Source of the DNA: Muribaculaceae bacterium
Lineage (GTDB): Bacteria > Bacteroidota > Bacteroidia > Bacteroidales > Muribaculaceae
Assembly (NCBI GenBank): GCA_009775265.1
Contig: VSPG01000036.1
Location: 1-21,327 of the forward strand
Direction: 5' to 3'
DNA length: 21,327 nucleotides
Shown here: one piece after another, positions 14,665 through 21,327 of the stretch
How positions within the stretch are numbered: position 1 is the first letter of the stretch
Layout: every line of letters begins with the position of its first letter
Translations under genes and position numbers: made by a program
Notes under the pieces: model-generated
Told to the model about the DNA's origin: nothing
The model's database searches: none
The model's input: the letters and a program-made list of their open reading frames with translations, nothing else

Positions 14665-16239
14665 CTAATGCATGCTTAAAGACATGGGTTGCGGACGCTT
14701 GACTACGGAGGAGTACACGTTGCCGCAGCGGTCGGCGACACGGATTTCCACCGGCGTATCGGCTGCGGATGCCTTTGCCGTGAAAAGATGCATGGTATAC
14801 ACGGGTCTTACAGTTCCGATAAGCTTATTTCCGGCAGCCATGTAAGGTATGGGGCACGAAAGCAGGAACAGCGGGTCTCTGGCGCGTTGTCGTTCGACGG
14901 ATAATGCTTTTCCGTTCTCAAACATTTCTACGCTCCATCCCGGGCCGTAGCCCCACACGTTCACCATCACTTCATTCGTTTTCTCGCGCCCGGCGGCATA
15001 TTCAGGCGCCACTTCGGCGCCGTCCAGTTCCACCATGTTCATGTCGTAGGCGCGGAACTGCACACCGTCAGGCAGGCCGGTCGATTTATAATAATCAGAG
15101 AACTCGCCGTCGGTCCATTTCCACACGGCATAGCCAGAGGGAGTGCCGTCGCGGCAGATATTGTTGTCGTTGCCAAGGTCGACGCGTGCGTTAAGCCACC
15201 ACGAACCGCACACCGCCCCGTAGTTGTTCTCATAAATCCTGCCGTCGGCCGATTGCGACGCGTAGCTGACATGCGTGTGACCCGACAGCACCCGCACATC
15301 CCTGAAGCCGTCGAGCGCGTCTATGAGTTCCTGCGCGTTCTCCAGATAATAGGTCTTCGCTCCTCCCGGGAAATAATACAGAGGCGCATGCATCGCCACG
15401 ACGAGCGGGCGGTTTTTATCGGCCACCAGCGCCAGGTCCTGCCGTAGCCACTCGAGCTGGCCGGGCGTCAGCCTGTTTTTGTACACACACTCGCCGTCGT
15501 CGCTCAACTGCGGACTGCCGTCCACTATTTCGATGTTGTCGAGCACCACGAAATGAACTCCTCCCTTGTTGAACGAATAATAGTTCGGCCCGAGATTCCG
15601 CCTCCATTCGGCGGCAGCGTCGAAATCGTTCATCGCGGTGTTGTCGTTGTCGTGGTTGCCCATCACGCTGTAGAGCGGCGCGTTGAGCTTGCGCAGGTCG
15701 GAATACGCCTCCTGAAGGCCGTAGCGGTTGGACTTCCAGTAGCAGTCGTGGGCCTGGTCGCCGAGAGCTATCATGAAAGGCGCGTAGCCGCCGGCACGCA
15801 AGGAGTCAAGCGTGGCATTGATGTCCGGCACGGTGGTGGAGTTGAAGCACGCCACCTCGCCGGGGCGGTTGCTTATCTGATTGTCGGCAAAGGCTATGAA
15901 CGCAAAACGCGAATCGTCCACTTTGTCGAGCACGAAATCCGCCGTCTCGTCCTCGTCGGACGGACTCGTGACAAGCCTCCAGAACAAAGGCAGGTTGGCA
16001 TTGGCGGCAGAGGGCGCATAGCCCGAAGGCGTGCTGACAAACACCAGTCCGGCAGCCTTGTCGGTTTCGATGCGGTAATGCCCCGACGCGTCTGTCTGCA
16101 CCACGCGGAATCCGTCCGACACAGGCACACCGGCCAAAGGAGCGCCCGAACTGTCCCTGACAACGCCGCTGACTACCGCAGCGCTTGCGGCTACCGACGT
16201 CAGTGTCGCCGCAATAATTGATAATATCGAGTGTTTCAT
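14665..16239 (-). CDS. Secreted calcineurin-like metallophosphoesterase
   Basis: The protein is 524 aa from ATG 16239 (MKHSILSIIAATLTSVAASA, signal peptide). A carboxypeptidase-regulatory-like/metallophosphatase N domain follows (~22-100; VVSGVVRDSSGAPLAGVPV). The catalytic domain has D119 in FADNQ, GDQAHD, GNHD at 194-197, AMHAPLYYF, and GHTH at 320-323, which are the metal ligands of the family. A C-terminal beta domain completes the three-part architecture of Bacteroidetes calcineurin-like phosphoesterases. It should hydrolyse a phosphate ester outside the cytoplasm; the substrate is unknown. It lies downstream of susD, separated only by a terminator hairpin that ends ~11 nt before its ATG, so it likely depends on read-through from the SusCD operon. 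Confidence 0.92.
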   Translation of the reverse strand: MKHSILSIIAATLTSVAASAAVVSGVVRDSSGAPLAGVPVSDGFRVVQTDASGHYRIETDKAAGLVFVSTPSGYAPSAANANLPLFWRLVTSPSDEDETADFVLDKVDDSRFAFIAFADNQISNRPGEVACFNSTTVPDINATLDSLRAGGYAPFMIALGDQAHDCYWKSNRYGLQEAYSDLRKLNAPLYSVMGNHDNDNTAMNDFDAAAEWRRNLGPNYYSFNKGGVHFVVLDNIEIVDGSPQLSDDGECVYKNRLTPGQLEWLRQDLALVADKNRPLVVAMHAPLYYFPGGAKTYYLENAQELIDALDGFRDVRVLSGHTHVSYASQSADGRIYENNYGAVCGSWWLNARVDLGNDNNICRDGTPSGYAVWKWTDGEFSDYYKSTGLPDGVQFRAYDMNMVELDGAEVAPEYAAGREKTNEVMVNVWGYGPGWSVEMFENGKALSVERQRARDPLFLLSCPIPYMAAGNKLIGTVRPVYTMHLFTAKASAADTPVEIRVADRCGNVYSSVVKRPQPMSLSMH

Positions 16240-16249
16240 TAGCAGATGC

Positions 16250-16284
16250 AAAAAAGGGCCGTCAAGATGGCGGCCCCTTTTTTT
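16250..16284. terminator. Bidirectional-looking terminator between susD and the phosphoesterase gene
   Basis: GGGCCGTC (16256-16263) pairs with GGCGGCCC (16269-16276), with one G:T pair and loop AAGAT. The stem is flanked by an A-run on the left and C plus seven T on the right, so both strands read as hairpin plus T-run. On the minus strand it ends susCD transcription about 20-45 nt after the susD stop. Confidence 0.85.
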
Positions 16285-16296
16285 ATTAATAAAATC

Positions 16297-18006
16297 TTAT
16301 TTCCAAAGTTCCTGTTGCTCAAGAGCGCTGTTAAGGCCTATCTGACCGGAAGGAATCGGGAAGAGGTATTCACGCTCGGCGAACTTGCGTATCTGACCGC
16401 CCGAGGCATCCATATAGCCGTTCACATTGGCCGGACGCTCGCTTTCGGGAAGTGCCGTGACGTTGGCTCCGAGATAAATTTCGGGATGAGACTGCGAGTC
16501 GAGCAGGTCGAGCTTGTGCCAGCGCACGAGGTCCCAGTAGCGCAGGTCCTTGTCGTAGATGAGCTCGCAGCGGCGGCAGCGGCGGATTTCCCACAGCAGG
16601 CTCGAAACACCCATGTTGTTGGCGGGGTCGTTCATCGATTTCAGGCCGTCCACGGTGGCATCGGGCAGTCCGGCACGGGCAAACATCTTGTTAATGGTTT
16701 TGTTGAGGTCGCCGTCGGAAAGTGTGCCGAGCTCGGCCTTGGCCTCGGCATAGTCAAGAGCCACGAGGGCGCCCCAGTAGAGGGGAGCGCAGGTATAGTT
16801 CCATATCGTGGTGGTGTAGGTGTAGTCCATTTCGGGATTCACAAACTTCTTGACGCCGTAGCCGGTGACCGAAGTCATGGGCATGGAGTTGGGGCGCTTG
16901 TAGGGATGGTCGGTGAAATACACGCGGTCGTCGATGGTCTGCGCAAGGCGTCCGTCGCGCACTGCGAGGAGAGCGCTTATGTCGATGGTGCCGTCGGCGG
17001 CAAGCACGCCTGCGTCGGAAGTGTCCTCGGAGGTAAGACCTTTCGGCTTGCCGTCTTTGAACAGATAGGCGTCGAATGCGTCCTTGGTGATGCCGCTGAT
17101 GGGTGTCGACGAGCTGGTGTAGTCCACGGTAGCGTGCATGAACACGTCCTTTTCATACTCTTTCATGAAAATGACCTCTGCGTTGGCGCTGAGGGCGCTG
17201 CGGAAAGAGTTGTACGTGGCCTGATAGTCGTCGCCTATGGGATAGGCGTCCACGAGCGGGCCGGCGCAGTTCACCACTGCGTTGAAATACTTCTCGGCGC
17301 GGGCGGCGTCGTTCTGGTGGTAGCGGGCGATGGAGCCTTCGTAGAGGCATGCTTCCGACATCATGGCGGCGGCAAGGTCGCGGCTGAAAGCATTCTTGCT
17401 TTTCTGCGCGGCTATGTGCTTGACTGCGTAATCGAGGTCTTCGAATGCGTAGTCCATGACCTGGTTGCGCGGGGTGCGGGGACCGAAGATTTCCTTGCGG
17501 TCTTCCTCAACAGCCGGGTCGAGAGCCTTTGTCACCAGAGGCACGTCGCCGTAGCAGCGCACCAGCTGGTAATACTGAAAGCCGCGTATCAGGCGTGCTA
17601 TGGCCGTGAAGTTTTCCTTCTCGGCATCGGTGAGCGTGCTGCCTGCCACGCCTTCGATAATCAGGTTGGCGCGGCGGATATAGATATAGGGGTCGTCCCA
17701 GCTTGTGGACGATGTGGGCACATTGATGTTCTTCCACGGGGCGAGCTGGTTGCCGCCGCTTCCTGAGGTCTGGTTGTCGTTCAGGCCGGGGAAGTAGAAT
17801 TCACCGCCGCCGGAGCCGTTGCCATAGCCGGAGAATAATTCATAGAAATAGTTGCACTGCCCCTGTACGTTGCCGGGATTGCTCCAGTACTCGACGTTCG
17901 AAGTCTGTATGGACTGCGGGTAGCGGTTGTCGTTGAGGAAGTCGTCACAGCTCGAAAGAGAAGCGGCGACTATGGCGACAGCGCTCATTATATATATTCT
18001 TTTCAT
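16297..18006 (-). CDS. RagB/SusD family nutrient-binding outer-membrane lipoprotein
   Basis: The protein is 569 aa from ATG 18006, which gives MKRIYIMSAVAIVAASLSSC with the lipobox LSSC and lipidated Cys20. The N-terminal segment DDFLND and the C-terminal EYLFPIPSGQIGLNSALEQQ are typical SusD features, and the middle is rich in helical TPR-like sequence. SusD proteins sit as a lid on the SusC barrel and capture the ligand at the cell surface. It follows susC by 25 nt on the same strand. No glycoside hydrolase is visible in this part of the locus; the downstream enzyme is a phosphoesterase, so the ligand may not be a plain glycan. Confidence 0.95.
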   Translation of the reverse strand: MKRIYIMSAVAIVAASLSSCDDFLNDNRYPQSIQTSNVEYWSNPGNVQGQCNYFYELFSGYGNGSGGGEFYFPGLNDNQTSGSGGNQLAPWKNINVPTSSTSWDDPYIYIRRANLIIEGVAGSTLTDAEKENFTAIARLIRGFQYYQLVRCYGDVPLVTKALDPAVEEDRKEIFGPRTPRNQVMDYAFEDLDYAVKHIAAQKSKNAFSRDLAAAMMSEACLYEGSIARYHQNDAARAEKYFNAVVNCAGPLVDAYPIGDDYQATYNSFRSALSANAEVIFMKEYEKDVFMHATVDYTSSSTPISGITKDAFDAYLFKDGKPKGLTSEDTSDAGVLAADGTIDISALLAVRDGRLAQTIDDRVYFTDHPYKRPNSMPMTSVTGYGVKKFVNPEMDYTYTTTIWNYTCAPLYWGALVALDYAEAKAELGTLSDGDLNKTINKMFARAGLPDATVDGLKSMNDPANNMGVSSLLWEIRRCRRCELIYDKDLRYWDLVRWHKLDLLDSQSHPEIYLGANVTALPESERPANVNGYMDASGGQIRKFAEREYLFPIPSGQIGLNSALEQQELWK

Positions 18007-18031
18007 TGTTTGCATGTTTGAGATTGTCGGT

Positions 18032-21000
18032 TTAGAATGTTACCTGAAGACCGAAAGAGTATGTGCGCATCATGGGCACCGTGCGTCCGAAGCCGCCGTA
18101 GCCGTCGTTGGTCACGGAGCTGTAGCCGCGGGTGACTTCGGGGTCCATGCGGTATTTGCGCACGCCGTTGTAGAGGTCGGCGAGATTGTCGGCCGAGAAA
18201 TAGATGCGGGCACGCTGTATGAGTGCTTTCTGAGTGATTTCGGCAGGCAGCGTGTAGCCGAACGTCAATGATTTCAGGCGCAGATAGGCCATGTTGAGCA
18301 GGTAGCGGCTCTGGGGGTAGAAGTTGGCGGTGCCGCGGCCGATGTTGCCGATTGTGCCGTTGACAGCACCGGAACCGTTGACCATGTTGGGATACATGTT
18401 GCTCTGATCCACGTCATAGCCTATGATTTTGTAGGTGTGGGCATCTTCATCCACATCCAGCACATAGTGGTTGTAGGACTGCTGGTGCTCGAATGTGCCG
18501 AGGTTCGACGCAGCCATAGGAATCATCAGCGAGCCGGTGGCCCAGTAGTTGCGCTTGCCCACGCCCTGGAAGAACAGGTCGAGGTCGAAACCTTTCCATG
18601 CGCCGCCGAGGCGGAAGCTGTATTCGTAGCGCGGAAGCGCGTTGCCTATCACCTTGAGGTCGCCGTGATCGTCGATGGTACCTTTGCCTCCGTCGATTTT
18701 GCCGTCGCCGTTAAGGTCTTTGTACTTCACGTCGCCGGGGCCATAGTGGAAGCCGTTGAGGTTCTCGAGACCGCTCTGGTCAGCCACGCCCTGTGCATAG
18801 TTCCACGAGCCGTCGGGATTGCGTCCGGTGAAGTCGCTTTCCTCAAAGTAGCGGTCGGTTTCGAAGCCCCAGATGTCGCCGTAATACTGGCCGGCGGTGT
18901 AGCTCTTGGCGGTGGGGTCGGGATTGAATGTGTAGAGGAGTCCGTTGGGATTGTTCCAGGCGGTCACTTTGGTGCGTGCGTCGGAAATGTTGAAGTTGGC
19001 GTACACGTCGGCGTCGCCGAAGGAGTGGTTCCAGCCGATGGAGAATTCCCAGCCTCGCGTGCGGAGCGAACCTGCATTGGTGTAAGGAGCGCTGGCGCCG
19101 AGAACCGAAGGCAGCACTTCGCCGGGAGCGAGCATGTCCTTGGTTTCGCGCTGATACCAGTCGAAGCCCACGTTGAGCGCGTTGTTGAAGAAGCCGAGGT
19201 CGATACCGACGTCGGTGGTGATGACGCGTTCCCATGTGAGAGTGGGAGATACGAGAGTGGGCATGCCGGCCTCGCTGATTTTCACACCGTTCTGTAGCCA
19301 GTGCACCTTGGATGCCTCGACGGGCGAAATTGTGGATATGAACATGTTGTTGCCCACGGCCTCGTTGCCTATATGGCCGTAGCTGGCACGGATCTTACCA
19401 TTGCTCCACCATGCCTTGAGGGGTTCGAAATAGGCTTCTTCAGAGAAGCGGTAGCCAGCGGAGAACGAGGGGAAGAAGGCCCACTGGTCGGCGGCGGGGA
19501 AGCGGCTCGAACCGTCGTAGCGGCCGTTGGCCTCGAACAGGTATATGCCTTTGTAGTCGTAGTTCACACGGCCGAAGAAGCCTGCTGTGGCGCGGTTTCT
19601 CTTTTCGGCGGAAGTGGAGTATGTGGTGCCGTCGGTGAGGTTGAAGTTAGGCAGCGAATTGTCGAGGAGGCCGGAGCGGCGCACATAGAAATTGTCGTAG
19701 CGCTCGCGTTCGGCAGTGCCGCCCACCATCACTTTCAGGTTGTGGTCTTTCGCGAATGTCTTGTCGTAGGTCGCGAACACATTGATGGTGTACAGGTCGT
19801 TGCGGTAAGCCTCACGTGTCGAAGTCGTAGCCGACTGACTCGGCGCTGTGTAGAGCGTGAACGGCGCGGTAGTCCAGTTGTTCCACATGGTGGCAGGAGT
19901 GTAGGCCGAATCGTAGCTCATGTTGCGCACCTCGTAGGTGAAGTCGGCCTGCAGGGTGAGGCCTTTGATGATCTGTGCCTGCAGCCAGCCCTGGAGTCGG
20001 GTCTGGTTCACCCTTGTCTCATCCATATGCGAGCCGTCGCGTATGCCCATCTCATTGCGGAAATAGTGGACGGTGCCGGCATCGTCCTTCCTGTAGCCGT
20101 AGGTTTCGAAGAACGACGGGAAGCGCCACATGTACTGGTAGGAGTTGCGGCTCACGTTAGGCTCCTCGAACGAGCGGTTGAAATACGACATACGTCCGCC
20201 GGCTTTCAGCCACGAGAATATTTCGGTCTGCACCGAAGCGTTCACCATGTGGCGGGAGAGTTTTTCGGGGTTGTAACGCATAAGGCCTTCTCTCGCGTCA
20301 TAGCCGTAGCTGATGCGATAGGCTGTTTTGCCCGACGAGCCTTCCAGACTGATGTTGTGTTTCTGCGAGGGAGCCGTACGCAAAAGGGTCTTTCCGGTGT
20401 TCCAGTCGGCATAGCGCACCCACTGCCCGTTCGGCAGGACGGCATAGTCGCCCACGTTGTCCCAGCTCTCGAAGGGCTTTAGCTCGACAGCGCTCGTGTA
20501 CTGCTTGCCGCCGTGCTGCTCCTGCCATGCGCGGGCATAGGGAAGCACATCCCAATAGTTCATGCCGAATACTTCCGAAGACGGTTTGTTGGCACCGCGA
20601 GCATAAGCCTGCAGGGCTGTTTCGAGGTCGGTGACGGTGTTTGCGAAATCGGGATAATACGAGGCATTGCTCCATGCGAAGTTGTTGACATACTTCACGG
20701 ATACATGGTCCTTGCTTTCACCGCCCTTGGTGGTGATGAGAATCACACCGAACGCGGCGCGTGTGCCGTAGACGGCGGCGGATGCTGCGTCTTTGAGCAC
20801 GCTGATGTCGGCGATGTCCTCGGGGTTGAGGTTGGACATGTCGTCGACGGGCACGCCGTCCACAACGATGAGGGGCGAAGATGTAGCGCCGTTCGACAGC
20901 GTGCCTGTGCCACGGATTTTAATGGAAGGAGCGGCACTGAAGTCGCCATTGTTGGTGGTGATGGTGAGACCGGGTATCGCACCCTGGAGAGCGCGGGTGA

Positions 21001-21327
21001 CGTCCTGCACGGGGCGGCTGTCCATGACGCGCGCCACGTCGACGGTGGCCACGGCGCCCGTCAGGTTGGCTTTCTTCTGTGTGCCGTAGCCCACGACTAC
21101 GAGCTGGTCGAGCTGCTCGGTGGTGGGCTGCAGATATACGGTCATGCCGTTGGAGGCGGCCATTTCCTCGGGCTTGTAGCCCACGTAGCTGATGCGCAGC
21201 GGGGTGCCGGGGGCCACCTTGATGGTGAAGTTGCCGTCGAAGTTGGTCGTCACGGCGTTGCTCTTGACGCCTTTTTGCATTACGCTTGCACCGATCACGG
21301 GTTCGTTGTTCTCGTCGAGAATCGTAC
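18032..21327 (-). CDS. SusC/RagA family TonB-linked outer-membrane transporter (5' end beyond window)
   Basis: The reading frame is open to the right edge. The GTG at 21298 is an internal valine codon (TILDENNEPVIGASV), so the start and signal peptide lie outside the window; about 1,098 residues are present. The order is a carboxypeptidase-D-regulatory-like domain (EPVIGASV... DGNFTIKV...SYVGYKPEE), the SusC-type VVVGYGTQKKANLTGAV segment, the plug (RALQGAIPGLTI, SIKIRGTGTL, PLIVVDGVPVDD, ISVLKDAASAAVYGTRAAFG), and a long beta-barrel ending in YSFGLQVTF. It imports a ligand across the outer membrane with TonB energy, with SusD as the lid. The substrate cannot be read from sequence. Confidence 0.96.
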   Translation of the reverse strand, partial: TILDENNEPVIGASVMQKGVKSNAVTTNFDGNFTIKVAPGTPLRISYVGYKPEEMAASNGMTVYLQPTTEQLDQLVVVGYGTQKKANLTGAVATVDVARVMDSRPVQDVTRALQGAIPGLTITTNNGDFSAAPSIKIRGTGTLSNGATSSPLIVVDGVPVDDMSNLNPEDIADISVLKDAASAAVYGTRAAFGVILITTKGGESKDHVSVKYVNNFAWSNASYYPDFANTVTDLETALQAYARGANKPSSEVFGMNYWDVLPYARAWQEQHGGKQYTSAVELKPFESWDNVGDYAVLPNGQWVRYADWNTGKTLLRTAPSQKHNISLEGSSGKTAYRISYGYDAREGLMRYNPEKLSRHMVNASVQTEIFSWLKAGGRMSYFNRSFEEPNVSRNSYQYMWRFPSFFETYGYRKDDAGTVHYFRNEMGIRDGSHMDETRVNQTRLQGWLQAQIIKGLTLQADFTYEVRNMSYDSAYTPATMWNNWTTAPFTLYTAPSQSATTSTREAYRNDLYTINVFATYDKTFAKDHNLKVMVGGTAERERYDNFYVRRSGLLDNSLPNFNLTDGTTYSTSAEKRNRATAGFFGRVNYDYKGIYLFEANGRYDGSSRFPAADQWAFFPSFSAGYRFSEEAYFEPLKAWWSNGKIRASYGHIGNEAVGNNMFISTISPVEASKVHWLQNGVKISEAGMPTLVSPTLTWERVITTDVGIDLGFFNNALNVGFDWYQRETKDMLAPGEVLPSVLGASAPYTNAGSLRTRGWEFSIGWNHSFGDADVYANFNISDARTKVTAWNNPNGLLYTFNPDPTAKSYTAGQYYGDIWGFETDRYFEESDFTGRNPDGSWNYAQGVADQSGLENLNGFHYGPGDVKYKDLNGDGKIDGGKGTIDDHGDLKVIGNALPRYEYSFRLGGAWKGFDLDLFFQGVGKRNYWATGSLMIPMAASNLGTFEHQQSYNHYVLDVDEDAHTYKIIGYDVDQSNMYPNMVNGSGAVNGTIGNIGRGTANFYPQSRYLLNMAYLRLKSLTFGYTLPAEITQKALIQRARIYFSADNLADLYNGVRKYRMDPEVTRGYSSVTNDGYGGFGRTVPMMRTYSFGLQVTF

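Noticed and set aside
14211..14702. Small ORFs over the repeat array (107 codons minus, 83 codons plus)
   Set aside because: They are made of translated heptamer repeats (CHFCPFVP-like), which would appear wherever the repeat occurs.
16246..17766. 506-codon plus-strand ORF opposite susD
   Set aside because: Antisense shadow of a confident SusD gene; its start overlaps a terminator hairpin.
21296..21298. GTG at 21298 as the susC start
   Set aside because: The frame stays open upstream with typical regulatory-domain residues (TILDENNEPV) and no signal peptide follows the GTG, so it is an internal valine.

Overview
This window looks like chromosomal DNA from a Bacteroidales gut commensal, probably Muribaculaceae-like. 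The evidence is a SusC/SusD pair, a DUF4421 protein, a Bacteroidetes-type LptD, several TAnnTTTG (-7 element) promoters, weak or absent Shine-Dalgarno sequences, and a GC-rich coding background. The family assignment is inference; the order is well supported. I see no CRISPR array, rRNA, tRNA, insertion sequence or phage gene.

Layout, left to right. (1) 1-2608: a large secreted multi-domain surface protein on the minus strand, followed at its 3' end by a strong terminator and a repeat block that runs off the left edge. Its roughly 375-nt 5' leader (2609-2983) has a near-consensus promoter, a possible 46-codon leader ORF and an intrinsic-terminator-like hairpin. (2) 3131-3259: three small palindromes with a GCGTAGC core. 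(3) 3278-6972: alaS, with an overlapping DUF4421 gene that starts at TTG. (4) 7071-8392: a membrane-anchored M23 peptidase and a MerR-type regulator, divergent from alaS across a dyad promoter region. (5) 8393-8458: a convergent gap holding a parS-like palindrome. (6) 8459-12349: lptD and an acyltransferase-3 membrane protein. (7) 12488-14206: a secreted M6 metalloprotease. (8) 14207-14664: a terminator followed by an array of ~155-bp palindromic repeats, with no gene. (9) 14665-21327: a SusC/SusD transport pair followed by a secreted calcineurin-like phosphoesterase, all on the minus strand; susC is cut by the right edge.

How parts work together. SusC and SusD would form an outer-membrane TonB-dependent importer. 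The downstream phosphoesterase suggests that the ligand carries a phosphate ester. A strong hairpin terminator lies just before the phosphoesterase start, so that gene probably depends on read-through. LptD, the M23 peptidase and the acyltransferase are envelope functions, but they are not one operon.

The most unusual structure is a 3' cassette shared by two unrelated secreted proteins at opposite ends of the window. The multi-domain surface protein (ends at 161, minus) and the M6 protease (ends at 14206, plus) share a short C-terminal domain with a 38-nt identical coding stretch, the same terminator arms, and an almost identical ~90-bp tail made of ACARAAG-type heptamers. The copies are inverted about 14 kb apart. 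Recombination between them could flip the interval without breaking either gene. Other points of interest are the parS-like site and the attenuator-like leader of the surface protein gene.
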